The translations under genes and the position numbers were made by a program. The notes under the pieces are model-generated. The model did not search any database and was not told where the DNA came from. It saw only the letters and a program-made list of their open reading frames with translations. A stretch of 64,000 nt of DNA from Clavelina lepadiformis (lineage: Eukaryota > Chordata > Ascidiacea > Aplousobranchia > Clavelinidae), in assembly GCF_947623445.1 (NCBI RefSeq), contig NC_135246.1:15607856-15671855 (forward strand), given 5' to 3'. Positions 12,052 through 24,444 of the stretch are shown in pieces (the stretch's first letter is position 1; every line of letters begins with the position of its first letter).

Positions 12052-12857
12052 TTAAGGTCCGATCTTCGATGGTACTGTTCTACAGTTAAGGACGTATCGA
12101 CAGACTCGACAAAACACTGAAAAATAAATAAGCAGTCGATTAAAATATTGTTAATTTAGCTGTCAATAAATTGCAGTTTGTATTTAAATGCACTGTATAA
12201 ATCCTTGTAGTGTTTGTGACTATCAAACACAACGACATTTGCGTAGAATGTTTGCAGAAATAAAAGTATTTTTAAACATCAAAAAATCTTTACAAGTAAC
12301 AAAAACAGCTTACATTGTCGTCTTCTGTCAGTGGGGCAGCTACCTCTTGACCTGGTGAACACGTTGTATCTGCAATACGGTGTGCAGTCGAGCTACAAAG
12401 TATATGAGAATTTTTTGTTAAAATCAGAAAAAATGTCTAAAATATTTTTCCATCTCATCTATATTTCAAAAAATGCAGTACCAATGTTTATTATTAAAAG
12501 CGAAAAACAACTTAGTTTGTCGTATTTATATTATCTTACAGTAATTGATTCATCATTTTTTATTAATTCGAATTTGACTTACTATAAATTTCTTGGGCCG
12601 GGGTGTAGTCGTAGGTTTTTCAACACTTACTGCCGTTTTTGCGAGTTCTGTTTCAGAATCTTTGTTTACTTGTGGTGCGGGAACTGCAAAGTTATATATT
12701 GTAATTTTTACCGACGTCGATTAGTCTCATATAGTGAGATGTTTATACATGCAGGTGGTTAATGATGAATCGCTTGCAACTCGCAGCCATCTCACTCACC
12801 TGCGTTGACTGACAAGACAAAGCAGAGAAATGCGAACAAGATAACGCAGGTCTTCAT
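12052..12857 (-). CDS. A2: secreted six-cysteine basic peptide precursor
   Basis: Four exons: 12800-12857, 12583-12683, 12314-12392 and 12052-12116. Introns are 116, 190 and 197 nt, phases 1-0-1, product 100 aa. Signal peptide MKTCVILFAFLCFVLSVNA. Propeptide VPAPQVNKDSETELAKTAVS, ending in TTTPRPKKFI; unlike its sisters it has lost the SRKR/SRKK motif and keeps only PKK. Cysteine domain LDCTPYCRYNVFTRSRGSC then CRVCRYVLNC, with the same spacing as A1, tail VPSKIGP. The tribasic DRRRQ precedes cysteine 4. Exon 1, exon 3, exon 4 and the first and third introns match A1 closely in length. A secreted, probably defensive peptide; that role is inference. A 143-aa plus-strand ORF over this gene is an antisense shadow. 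Confidence 0.9.
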
Positions 12858-13199
12858 TCTTTCGATCGTTCACAAAACTTTCAAATATAATATAAAAAAC
12901 TAAAATATGAAAAGTATTTTTCACGTTATTAGCACTGTTGTAATGTCTGAAGTCTGAAAAATGAAAAAAAATTAAATTAACATTTATTATAACTTCCTAT
13001 ATAATGCATACGCTACGTTAAATCCATTCATTGCTTCAAGCGCTGTGTAACACATGCATAAGTCGGCAAGCTAGTTGCTCAGGCTACACATTAAAATTGC
13101 TTTATCAGCAAGAGCCGACGTGTAGGCTACCGCTTTTTGCAGACTTTTTTCCTATTTGGTCACCCTCGACTTACCGAAACTGTTTGAATCAAACTGATT

Positions 13200-13240
13200 G
13201 AACTGCCGCTTTTATACCACTTACAGAGTGACGTAATATC
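13200..13240 (-). promoter_or_regulatory. A2 promoter: CRE-like site plus TATA box
   Basis: On the minus strand TTACGTCAC is followed 11 nt later by TATAAAAGCGGC. This is the best TATA box among the A genes. It lies about 355 bp upstream of the start codon, so a 5' leader of about 325 nt or a noncoding first exon is implied. Confidence 0.65.
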
Positions 13241-14265
13241 TTGTTCGTTTATAAAAAAAGCATGCAGATTTTTTCGATTGCCTTGCCTAAAATAAACGGA
13301 GGGAGAATGCATGAGAGACCGTCGACATATTTGGACAAATTTCAATGCATTCCTTTTTCGGGTTTTAAGTGATAAGCAGAATTCGTTTGCAACATTGTCT
13401 TTACAACAGAACAATTTTACTGCAAAAAACGGGCGTTACTTTTCGCATTTGGAAAGGCAGGTGCGTGCAAAAATAAAAGCAAAAACTTGTTCGTATAAAC
13501 TTGCATAAATTTACGGCATTGCATTGCTTTGCATTTGCTTTAACTTCATATAAATTCGCAATATCTTGTTCGTTTGTTCGTACCTGAACTTGTCAGTTGC
13601 CTGGAAACTATTTCTAAAGAAAGATTTCAACCTTCAAAAAGAAACTTATGACCACCGTTTCCCAAACAAGTCTAACCCACGCGGTCGCAGCCCCTGTTCA
13701 TCAATATGTGAGTTACTGTATATGGAAAACCCTCAAGCCAGTAGTATATACAGTACATGCTTTGCAGGTGACCGTTACTGTCACGAGGTGCATGGGCGAG
13801 ATTGCCTGTGAATCTAAAATTTTTCAACCTCGAGATCTGCTTGCAAATTCGGAAATGACGTGTTGTTGCTGCGTAAGCGAAACTACACTTGATGCAACAC
13901 TCAATACATTACATTCTAAAGTTAGCGCCTGAGTATAAATTAAGCAAGTTGTCTTTAAAATGAATCACAGCGCTGTGAGACAGTATTGCAAAAAAAAACA
14001 GATACAACGACATCTTATTTTTACATGTCTGAGTCAACAACTTGATTGTATTTTGGATAGTTTTCTACAGACATGAAAGTTTTAGTTTAGAAATTTTAGG
14101 CTAAATATAATTTATCTTACAACTTAAAGCCAAATATAGGTGAGTTTTTTAAAGTAGTTGCTTGGCAAACATAAAATGTTTCATTGAAATTGAAAACAAT
14201 TAAATGTTTCCTGACGTCTAGAAAAATGACGTATCAAGTTTTGAATAGGCTGGAAGATGCAGATA
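13241..14265. other. Intergenic, no supported gene
   Basis: Overlapping open frames at 13311-13932 on the plus strand show no signal peptide, splice partner or family motif. I see nothing else. Confidence 0.35.
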
Positions 14266-14267
14266 AT

Positions 14268-14955
14268 ACATCGGTTAGCACAAATGTTAAAAAAGAAGTT
14301 CACGTCATCTGCAAATAAATCCAAATCAGGAGTTACTATAAAAGTGATTTGATAGTTTTTTCCCAAAATTTTATTTACCAGTATTTAAATGATTCCTTAA
14401 TTTAAATATGAGCAAAAAATAAAGTAAATTTTGCTAAACGTCTGGCATTGACATGCGAAAAAGAGAAAAAAACGGTTATATACTATGTCGTAGTTAAGTT
14501 ATCTGGAGACTGATTAGAAGCATTTTTCGGCTTCAAAACACGGATCGATGCACGCAATTTAAATCTTTGCCTTTTAGTTTGTCTAATCCGCTATAACGCA
14601 ACGATCACGAATAGGAAACACTGCCGTCTATATCGTGATAATCATTTCTTTATGAATAACTCAAAGGCTACGCATTAAAACACGTTGCGCGATGGCATTA
14701 TAGTAATTAAAAACGTGGAACCACCGTTTGCTTTTACAACTCAGCAACTTTACTGGAATTGAAAATGCCTCGCGTTTGGAATTACCAGCGTCAGTATAGG
14801 AACTGATGACGTCATCGGAAAATCATAGCTTCTCACAACTTTGTGCCTTTCTTCATTTGTGTTGTAAACAAACCAAAACAAAATTGACCAAACCAACGCC
14901 GATATTAATTGCTTAACACGACGCAGCAAAAATAACCTTAACACAAACGTCATCT
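14268..14955. repeat. Inverted duplicate block K, right copy
   Basis: Reverse-complement partner of 7425-8165. In plus orientation it holds TTCACGTCATCTGCAAAT and then CTATAAAAGTG near 14330, a CRE plus TATA arrangement that the left copy keeps only in part. No gene could be assigned. Confidence 0.6.
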
Positions 14956-17025
14956 TAATATCCTGTATCGTGCCATGAAACCCACAGCGTGTCGTTGGTG
15001 TGTTTGAATTCTAAATACCTGCTGCAGTCCCTTTTTAAAAGATCGTTTACGAAAACTGAGAAGTCAAAATAAAAACCCTTAACAGTAGATTCCGAAGTCC
15101 TGGTGATTTCTACATATACAGTATATGATATTGTTTTACATCAAAGTTATTACCAATATTTTACCTTTGTACTGACAGCTACACCCCGGTTTGCTGAAAG
15201 GCTTGCTGCACATTCATGCTGACGGGCAGGATTTTAAGATTTGGATTTCGCTAATTATAATTATACATAACTTTTAAAGAGTTACTGCAATTTTTTTGTT
15301 CCAGTTGTAGAAGTGTATATTTTGAGAAACCTTTTCAGTCAGCAAAACACCTAACACTATTTATTTGTGACGAAATTTTGTCACATGTTTATTTATGTTT
15401 GGTATCATTTTACAGTATAATACAAATTTCAAACGCTTATAATACGGTTTTCCCTATAATATAACTATACTGTAGTTCTTCTTACAACTATCCTTTAATG
15501 TAGTTTATCCCTATTGCTGTAAAAGCTGTTAATCATTCCAGTTTTATTATATCTGGTCGCTGGCTGCAAGATAAAATTTTTATCTCTGAGCTTGTAGCTT
15601 TTTCCACGGTTCAGGGCAAATGTGGAAAGATCCTGGGATGATAAGGACTCAGAATCACCTGTCATATGCACTCACGCAAATGCTTAACGTATATTGTGAT
15701 TTGCTCTTTATTATGGCGGCATCATTGCGTTAGGGTGCATGAGGGCTACCATTAACCACACTTATCAGCATCACAACCGTGTTTTCCATTATGAAGCTAT
15801 AAGTATGCAATATAGTTTGTCCAGTGTCCACACGGTATATTTTTCTCACGACCAAAGTACAATTGAACTTGTTATTGCCTGTCTGTTCCTATTTAGTTTG
15901 GCTTGACAGCTCAAAGGGCACTTTCCAATGTTTGCTGATACAAGTCCCAGCTTGATTTGCGTGTGGTGGCTCATGCACCGTTTGTTCCCGGGCTTTGTAT
16001 CTCCTTATTCCAAGTTTTCGAGCAATGTGTTCTGCATATGAGCTTTTGAGGTAAATATGCAGCGGCGTTTCTTTGCGTGGTGTTTTAATATATCACGTCG
16101 ACTTCCACGTGATAGATGTAATTTTTGTTTTTTTTTTGTTTTTTTGTCTTTTCCAAATTTGAAACTGTTCATTGGAACCACGGGACAGAAGCAAACATTA
16201 TATACGAGTTAAAAGAATGTCATTCTTGGCCACATAACTTTTTATCAAAAGTAACAACCTCTTATCGGTCACCTTCTGGCCTTACCTGGTTGACCGCAAA
16301 TTAAGAATAACAAACATAAAGCGTGCTTTAACTCGTTGACAACAGTGGGACTATATAGGACCAGCATTTTCTTAAAGCAGTTCTTCATGAATCTTATAAT
16401 CAATAATAAAACATCCCAGAGTTTATACACAATTTTATTAAGCAGAACGTTGCCATCAGAAAAAATGCGTTTCGGGAAATTGGGTGGATTTCGGCAAAAC
16501 GCAGATCAGGAAATAAAATTTACAAAGTACTAACAAACTCCATCAGAAATCGTTTTAAATTTACAAAAAAACAAAACTTTAGCCATGATAGGGTGCGCCG
16601 ACCTATAATTATTATTCTATATACGATTGACCATAGAAAATGACAATGAACGTCTATAATCTATATAGTAATAGGCCTACTACTTTGTGCGGTTGATGCA
16701 AACTGCCCATGAGAAGTCAAACAATAATAATATAATACTTAGTTTTTTGTCGGATGCAGACTGAGGGAATAAGGAGATGCAACCTTTAGTCTTCCGGCAA
16801 AGGTCGACGTCTGCTGTCTATAATCCGCCCTCATTTTTCCAAGAACTATATTCAAGTTAAAGAAATGCGACTGATTCGTGCATGCAAAACTACATTAATC
16901 AAAAGTCGTGATATAATGAGATGGTGTACATAGGCCTATACTCATGTAGTTACAGGGCAAAACGCTATTGGTAAAAAAACGAAAGCGTTCTTCAAATTGA
17001 ATATGCGTATGATGCGGACATCATA
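14956..17025. other. Intergenic, no gene seen
   Basis: A two-kilobase stretch without a supported exon. T runs lie at 16124-16150. The 15560-16110 part is somewhat richer in GC and may be an old transposon, but I could not find its ends. Confidence 0.35.
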
Positions 17026-17824
17026 TTATTCTTCGAAGTCGATATCTGGAAAGTCGACTTGGGCGGTCCGAAAATAGGCAACAGGTGTGTTGAATTTGCA
17101 GAAGAAATAACGGCAGATCAAGCATCGTCCTGCATTGTCAATAAATAACTTACTATATTCTATATCCAAATGCAACGACCACTACTGCGTAGGTTTTACA
17201 GACTTCAGTCCAAGCCGAAAGCAGAGCACTTCTATCAATTTTAAGTGTTAGAGACCGTTATAAACGTGTTGGATATAGAGCATTGCTCGTCACTAAAACA
17301 TTACTAAAGTAATTTCAATACATCCTGCCTTACTTGAGATTTCTTCGGAAAACGAACCGCATTTTTTCGCGTATTCTCCTCCAAATTTTAGTCGACAATA
17401 ACCCGCCTCCTTGCATTTTTCAATCTTAAAATAACAAAATAGAGCAAGGGTTATTATGCACAACATGATGTAATGATAGAATGATGCTGTAGACCATGAT
17501 GTGACAAATAGGTGATTTTGTCGTTTACAAGTTTCAGTAGTTTACCTTTTTTAAAAATAGATTGCTACTGAAGCTTTGTGAATCTAAATTAAAATTTAAA
17601 GACCGTTAAAATTTAATAAATAGATATACTGTGTTTAAATACACTGATATAAACAAAGTAATGCCATAAAAAAGCATGTTGTATATAAATATACATATAT
17701 ATAGAAGTTTAAGTTGAGTGCTATTTTGTAGCCTATAAAATGTAATGCTATATGTTTTTGAAACATACGTACCAGCAAAGTAAACATATGTTGAAATTAC
17801 GAAGACAAAAATGACAAGTTTCAT
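17026..17824 (-). CDS. D1: secreted six-cysteine peptide precursor with acidic tail
   Basis: Four exons: 17773-17824, 17546-17583, 17334-17424 and 17026-17129, introns 189, 121 and 204 nt, phases 1-0-1. Product 94 aa. Signal peptide MKLVIFVFVISTYVYFA. Exon 2 is only DSQSFSSNLFLKK and has no furin motif. The cysteine domain is IEKCKEAGYCRLKFGGEYAKKC, followed by ISRRCLICRYFFCKF, spacing C-x5-C-x11-C-x10-C-x2-C-x4-C. A C-terminal tail ends in VDFPDIDFEE, so the basic core is balanced by acid and net charge is only about +2. The exon 2 acceptor was chosen because it gives the same DSQS start and correct phase in D2. The acidic tail could mask the basic core or be removed; that is speculation. 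Confidence 0.86.
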
Positions 17825-18119
17825 GATATTAAAGAAGACCTTTGCCGGCGATTACGTCCTGGTATTTCGAGTATTTATCTTTGGTTCTCTTAAATAAAAT
17901 ACGAAAGTTGTTTTTAAGGTGTCTTTAGGGACCAAAACGGTCTGCTAAAAGTTTCCAACGGTGTCCGAAAATTACATCTGCAACTGCAGCAGGAAAGCAT
18001 TAGTTAGTCTTTAAAAGTTGCGGTCACTTAAAATTTCTTAGCGGTCTCCAAAGTCAAATCTGAAAAAATCTGGACCCTGAAGAGCCTTGAAAATCATACC
18101 CATAGTTGCAGTAAACTTT

Positions 18120-18640
18120 AATTTTTTCTCCTGTTGCTATACTGTTATACAATTCTTGTACTCGAGATAACTAGAACAGAACCCAAGATTTTAAACATAC
18201 TTGTGTACAATACAGTTCCTGCTGTTTTAAGTTACCTGGGGCATACGTTTTCATTGTTATTAAAGTATTTACAACTCTTCATACCTTTGCCTAATTAAGC
18301 CTACTGCACCCGTTTACTCTTAATAAAACAAAAATAATTTCTGGTTTCAAAACAACTTTATGGCCGTTACTACGCTCATTGCTTTAACTGGTTTTGGTCA
18401 TGGCATGAACTGCCCTCAACCATCAAATGACTTTATACTATAAAGTAATTTCGCTAAAATATGATACGGCAACTTTACAGCCTGTAAAGTGCGTAAACGT
18501 CTTGAACGTAATGATTTCAAAATGTTTTTTTATTTGGCGTTTCGCTACAGATCAAACCGTCTTGTTTACCTTCCGTTGGTGTTTTTACACGTCGTTAACA
18601 ATGCGGGAGAACTTTAACAACAATGTATTATAGAGACTTA
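18120..18640. repeat. Block Q, copy 1 (upstream of D1)
   Basis: Shared with 24445-24985 and 30470-30770. Landmarks in order are TAATTAAGC, GCATGAACTGCCCTCAACC, TACAGATCAAAC and GAACTTTAACAACAATG. It starts about 300 bp upstream of the D1 start codon and probably holds conserved regulatory sequence or simply marks the duplication unit of D genes. Confidence 0.6.
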
Positions 18641-20309
18641 GAGGTGTCTTTTTCTCGGAATGTCGTAGGCCTACATTATATTACAATTACCTTCATAAAC
18701 TGTGTGCCGGCGACTTGCCTTGATTAATTATACATACGAGCAGAAACATCGCAGACACCAAGCAAGTTTCCATGAGAAAGTGCATGTAAGTACAGTACAA
18801 TATAAGGTGGTTAAAAAGGTCAAATGTTGACGTTAGTAATGTATCCAGAAATGTACACGTTTGTTTACTTGCTTCTTACACGCAATTATGTTAACGAATT
18901 ACGCGATTTTCTTTTACGACAGTGTTCGTTTTGGTAAATGACATGTGAACTGCATAACCAATTATACCATGCTATTTCAGCCACTTTATTACAGTCTCTG
19001 CAGTCTAATTGCTGTTCCAGACACGACAAAGGCTTGGCGTGATGCATTTGCTACATTTTTTGGTAGCTGTGCCATCTACAATATGTCACAGGTGATGTCC
19101 AAGAAAGTTTTACTGAAAAATTGGCACTGCGGTTTCCCTAATTTCAGCAGAATCTGACAGAGGCGGTGCAATTTCTCCATTACTTGACCTCTATCTATGT
19201 AAAATATTTATGTTCAGAAAAGAGGGCAGAACTGATACGGTCAGGATACGATTAAGGTGAAGCTTGTTGTCGGTTTCCAGGTTACTAATTCAAAATTGGT
19301 AAACTTTTTCGGTAAAATCGGTAAACTTTAAGATAAATTGGGTGAATAAGTAACTGTGTACAGCATGTAACCAACTTCATCTGCAAACAAGTAACTGCAT
19401 AAGAAACCACATGGCATGTGATGAAACTTCTGTTTTGAATATAAGTAACTAGGGAACCGGCAACCAGATTCACGCCGGTTATGATATGCTCTTTTACGAT
19501 GACAATAATTGATCATGTATTCAATAACTTTAAAATAGAAATCGACATTTGCATGAACTGTCCGCTGACATTTTAGTTCTCACGCTTTTTGGATTAACGT
19601 TGATGAAAGGATTAAATTTGGAATTGTGATAAAGCAATTTATCTATAAGAACTATGATGTCTGAAAACTTTTGATGGAAAAATTTCCCTGAAATCCAGCT
19701 ATAATAAGTATATGTATTAATCCCAAAAAAGCTCTTTTGCTTGACTTAATTACCAGTAACTACATACCATATCTTCGAAGGTATAACTAAGCAATACTTG
19801 CCGGGAAAGAAAATCCGCTTGGTTTGTATGACGAGTAAAAGATTTCGGATTGTGACAACAAGCAGATGTTGATTTGATCATAAGATTTGTGCTGTTTAAA
19901 AACGATATTTGTGTTTTACAGAAACATTAGTCGAGTTTACACCCTTTGGCCCGTGCACCTTTCTTGTGTCACTCACACGCTTTTTTGGCATAGTAAGACA
20001 GGATGGGTGTATGCCATTAAGCGATCCAGTATATTGCTTTGAGATTTACGCAAGCCTGGTTGATCAGTTGTGGTCTATGTTTGATATCGTTAAGTTTTGA
20101 TCTTGTACTATACTACTACTGTATACATAAAATATACGACTTTTACAAATATTAATCTACCCACATGTAAAAAAGATTTAACCGATTATTACATAACTGT
20201 TGCAAAGTCTAGCGGAAACTAACACAGCCCAAAATTAATAGAAACATGTCAGAATCAGGAGAAATTAGTCTTCCCATCTGCATTTTGACGTTTGCGTTTT
20301 GCGTGCTCC
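18641..20309. other. Intergenic, no supported gene
   Basis: Plus-strand frames at 18945-19157 and 19909-20100 begin after plausible AG acceptors but lack family cysteine spacing or a linked signal exon. Nothing else is seen. Confidence 0.35.
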
Positions 20310-20560
20310 GTGACTAACTATAGACTCGTGCGTCGGTATCTTGCATCGTGACGCTATAGTGGTCTATAAAACCGGCATTCGAGCGTAAAAACGTGCAAAG
20401 TAGTCGTTTCCGTAATGACGCAATTGGGGCCAATTGAAAACGATATGTAGACCGGACCCAGTTGACATTTACCAATTTAATTAACCGATTTTTGAGACAA
20501 ATCATCACGCCGTACAGAGTAGGGTTTACCAATCTACTTATATGCAAGAATTATCATATA
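20310..20560 (+). repeat. Block P, copy 3 (3' of gene A3)
   Basis: The best-preserved TATA-like motif of the four copies: GCATCGTGACGCTATAG then GGTCTATAAAACCGG, followed by GACCCAGTTGACATTTACC. It lies about 1.5 kb beyond the A3 stop codon, farther away than in the other copies. Confidence 0.6.
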
Positions 20561-22060
20561 TACCATGCTAATCTATCTATAATTTTACTTTAAATCTTTT
20601 AAGTATTGAAAGAAAGCTTGCTCGTAATTCCTGCGTGCTTCCGTTAGAAAATTCCGGATCATAAAGTAATTTGTCGGTTAAACTTAACACGCTGCCCATT
20701 CCGACAATGTCAATCGGCAACTGTAATGTTCGGCAGTTTAATTTTATTTAAACTTTTTTACTCTGGCGTAAAAGTAAAAGCAAACTCGGAATCTTAAAAA
20801 CTTTAGGTTGTTTGAAGAAAATACAATATAATAAATTGTCTGCAAGGCTTGGTAAGACAAGAAAATAAAAGTGAAGTTTTCAAAAGAGGTGTCATGAAAT
20901 ATTCCTTTCGAGATGTGTTGTTATTGTTTTAATACATGTGTTCATACATTGCACAAATATCTTCACGTTTGGGATTATTTTAACCATGTTACATAGGCTT
21001 GTGCTTTAGGCTCAGCATTCTGGCTGGAAGATATGCATATGACGTATATCTACCTACAATTATACATGCTGTATTTATACTGTACTCAAGCTTTTATATA
21101 TTTGACACGTATTTGCCTTTTACAGCAGCTTCACATTTTAACGGTTTTTAAATCTTATATTTATTCAGTGCGTGTGCTTTACATTTGTTGAAATAACCAG
21201 TTTTAACACCTTTTATCTGCCGTAACGGTTGTTAATTACTATATCAGATAGTACTATAACTATAGCCGGTAATATATCAGAAAGTTGAGAGTAAATTGAT
21301 TTAAGACTTAATTACGATTTAACGATTATATATGTGATTATTATTCGTAATTATATGTGATTTGTTTCTTCAAGTCGTTTTTGACCATTTTAGGTCGATG
21401 TTGGATCTCGGCTACGATACCCTAAAGCCAATGATTGGCTAATAGCCGCATTATTTCGACCAGACTACACTACGCTGCAAGCCTAGCAATACTGTCACTT
21501 CAATGCAAATGTGTAACCGCAGCTCACAACACAGTGTTGCCAACCACTTGGTGTTGACAAAGAGTAATTGAAGCTCTATCATGCATAAGGACTCATTTCT
21601 ATCACCTCACAAGGCGTGAAACGTTGTTCGTTTTAGTTCGAACCTAAATTAACTTGTTGGACGTTTATCGTTGGGGGACAAGGTCGGTTTGACCTTGGCC
21701 TGTGTCGTTTTTACAAACGGTTTTACTGTATGTGACACAAAGAAAACGTTAGATACGTTTCCTATATGAATTGGTTTATTTTTTATCTTGACCCTATGAC
21801 AATTTATGACTGCATAGTGAGAGGCTATCAACAACAGGCGGAACAGGGAAGATTAAAGGTCTTTTATACAGGACAAGCCGAATGATGACCGATAAACATA
21901 GATACTACCATTAAACCACAACAAAAAAGGCGTCTATGAAGTTAGGACGCAAAATAAACAAACGCACAAACATTTGGCAGTTTTTACCCCGACCAAAAGT
22001 CAAGCACATAAAACATTGTCAATATAATGAAATAATTAACGTATTTGATCGTGAAATATT
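20561..22060. other. Intergenic, no gene seen
   Basis: 21380-21730 is richer in GC and CpG than its surroundings and could be part of a decayed element, but no termini or coding motif are visible. The remainder is plain AT-rich sequence. Confidence 0.35.
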
Positions 22061-23098
22061 TTATGGCCCCATCTTCGATGATATTGGTGTGCATTTAAGG
22101 ACGTACCGGCAGATCTTACAAAGCACTGCAAAATAAATGAGACCTCGATTAAAACCTGCCAGGCTATAACTAACTAAATGGTCAAGTGGTACGTGTTTGT
22201 ATGCATGGATGAATGTAATAAAGTATTAAAAAATAAAAAAAAGATCACAAAACACTGTGTAACTTACATTGTCGTCTTCTGTCAAAAGGACATCTATCTC
22301 TTGACCTGGTGAGTACGTTATATCTGCAGTATGGAGTGCAGTCGAACTACAAAGTACGGTAAACAATTATAACAAAAATTTTCGCGTTAGCAAAATTATC
22401 TCATGTTTTTAATCTTTTATGAAACTTTCTGTCCTTAGATTATAACCTGTTTTTCACAATTCATATCGCTTTGTCATGGATATTAACTGTGCGGAGCGAA
22501 AGGTTATACCAACCCTTATACATCGAATAACTACAAAACTAAGCATATGTGCTCACAATAATTAAATAAATTGGAAAAAGTAGAAAAATGCAAGAAATTA
22601 AAACGTGCAGAATGTTTAAAGTGTACAATTTTGTTATAGCCTACTGTATACGATGGTCAGTTAGTACGACCACCAAACCACAATTAACTTCTAATCAAAC
22701 AGTATTAGTTAATTAGTTAATTTAATCTACTACGTTATTATCACCATCTAGTATATTAATAATTATTATTGCAAACAGCCAGGTCACGTTCTCGAATCAT
22801 TATCTAAACTTACAATGATTCTCTTGCGCGGAGGTGTATTACTTGTAGATTTTTCAATGTTTGCTGCTGCCGTTGTTGCGAGTTCTTTTTCAAGATCTAT
22901 GTTCACTTGTTGGGGAACTGCAAAGTACAATGCATTGCACTTTTAAGGGTGTCGGTTTGTCTCATATAAAGAAATGTTTCACAAAATACAAGCAAGTGGT
23001 TAATGATGAATCTCTTGCAACTCGCAGCCATCTCACTCACCTGCGTTGACTGACAAGACAAAGCAGAGAAATGCGAACGAGACAACGCAGGTCTTCAT
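22061..23098 (-). CDS. A3: secreted six-cysteine basic peptide precursor
   Basis: Four exons: 23041-23098, 22814-22917, 22268-22346 and 22061-22125. Introns 123, 467 and 142 nt, phases 1-0-1, product 101 aa. Signal peptide MKTCVVSFAFLCFVLSVNA, with a serine in the hydrophobic core. Propeptide VPQQVNIDLEKELATTAAAN, ending NTPPRKRII with a clear RKR site. Cysteine domain FDCTPYCRYNVLTRSRDRC then CKICRYVLKC, same spacing as A1. The tribasic DRRRQ precedes the exon 3/4 join, tail ISSKMGP. The stop codon TAA follows CCA where the sisters have CCT. Its upstream element has decayed, so it may be expressed differently from A1, A2 and A4. Confidence 0.9.
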
Positions 23099-23414
23099 TC
23101 TTTCAATCGTTCACAAAACTTTCAAATATGTTTTAACAAAACTAAAATGGGTGACGTATTTACACACTGTCCAGCGCTAAGCAGGTCTGCCAAATTAGAA
23201 TAAAAAAAATTAACATTTATTAGTCCTTAATGCATGTCCTTTTAAAACACATACACTGCTTGCAGGCAACGTAACACAACCATAAGCCAGTATGTTCATT
23301 GCTCAGGCTACAAACCGAAGTCAATTTACAACCCAAAGCAAAAATTTATATTATTTATTTCCGGCTATGCCGGATTTACCGAAACTTTTTTTACTTAAAA
23401 CAAAATGATTGAAC

Positions 23415-23465
23415 CCGCGATTGAAAAACAGGTTTGCTTACATGGTGACATAGTACATTGCTTGT
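23415..23465 (-). promoter_or_regulatory. A3 upstream element, decayed
   Basis: Aligns with the A2 promoter, but the CRE reads TATGTCAC and the TATA box is replaced by a segment reading CCTGTTTTTCAATCGCG on the minus strand. The flanking TGTAAGC and GGTTCAATCA remain recognisable. Confidence 0.5.
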
Positions 23466-23569
23466 TGACAGAAAAGACAAATTTAATATTGGCTAAAGCG
23501 GAGGATATAGATGTACATGTATGTTTTTCTGCAATACATGGAGAATAAACATATGCAATGCGTTTGCAA

Positions 23570-23715
23570 GACGGGTAGCACCTAGCAAATGCTGCTTGAT
23601 GCGCGGGTAGTTTTGCCAGGTGCGCAAGCTCTCACGGCAAACCGTCATCCCAAAATCACCATGCTAGTGCTGGTGAATTGAAAGATAAACATAAATAAAT
23701 AAAATTATTACTAGG
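23570..23715 (+). mobile_element. Possible SINE or LINE 3' end with AAATA-rich tail
   Basis: A GC-richer stretch ends in GATAAACATAAATAAATAAA, the sort of A-rich simple tail left by target-primed reverse transcription. No tRNA-like boxes could be recognised and no clear target duplication was found, so the class is uncertain. Confidence 0.35.
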
Positions 23716-24239
23716 TTAAATAAAATCATTAAGTTAAGTTAAGAGAATACTAAAAATCTCTGCGACATCCCGGTTTTAACACAGGGGAACTATAATGATC
23801 AGATCAGAGAAGCTCACAGAGAAAACGAACTGCACAAATAAAAACTGTTAACTCGAAAGCACTCACTACTCAACTAACCCAATTTTTCCGTGAAACGCGA
23901 GAGCAAAAAAAGCGGCGGGAATTTAATAATAATCAGCAGGAAAGCCGAGTACGGCATCATTGTGGCGCTGGTGACAAATGTGACTAAAGCACAACAATAA
24001 TAAATTCCTACATAAATAAAGGTAGACACTATACTGTATATATGATAAACACAGTAAAATAAACAAATCATCACAACATGAAGATGCAGAACAATTGTGC
24101 AAGCTGCAAAGCACGTGAACATGTAAGCGAGCACATGTAACAAGCAAAAACACGAAACGATAGATTAGAGGGTATAAACAACTATTGGATAAATCAAGGT
24201 GTAACAACTAAAAGTGTTCAAACAAAACCGTAAATATTT

Positions 24240-24285
24240 TGTGAAGTCTCCTCACATTTGTTACACAGACAATAACCAATTTCAT
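24240..24285 (-). pseudogene. Remnant of a third D-family signal exon
   Basis: The minus strand reads CC ATG and then MKLVIVCV, closely resembling the D2 start MKFVIVCF with the same flank, an AAAGCCAA-type leader then TTTACCATG. After about eight codons it diverges, and no D-like exon 2, 3 or 4 could be found down to 23.1 kb. Block Q lies upstream of it just as for D1 and D2. It is best read as a dead third D gene of which only the start and its upstream block survive. Confidence 0.45.
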
Positions 24286-24444
24286 GGTAAATAAAGTTGG
24301 CTTTGACAGCAACGTCGACATATGCTATCGTATTCAACTTGTTATACTTTAACTATTTTTCTCTACTTATGTTCTGTTAAATAACTAAAAAAAGATAACC
24401 ATGTTTGAAAATCATTTAAGTTACATAACTTCAGTCTACTTCAA

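Noticed and set aside
12331-12762. 143-aa plus-strand ORF, one of the longest in the window
   Set aside because: It runs antisense across exons 2 and 3 of A2 and their intron; the spliced minus-strand gene explains the openness.
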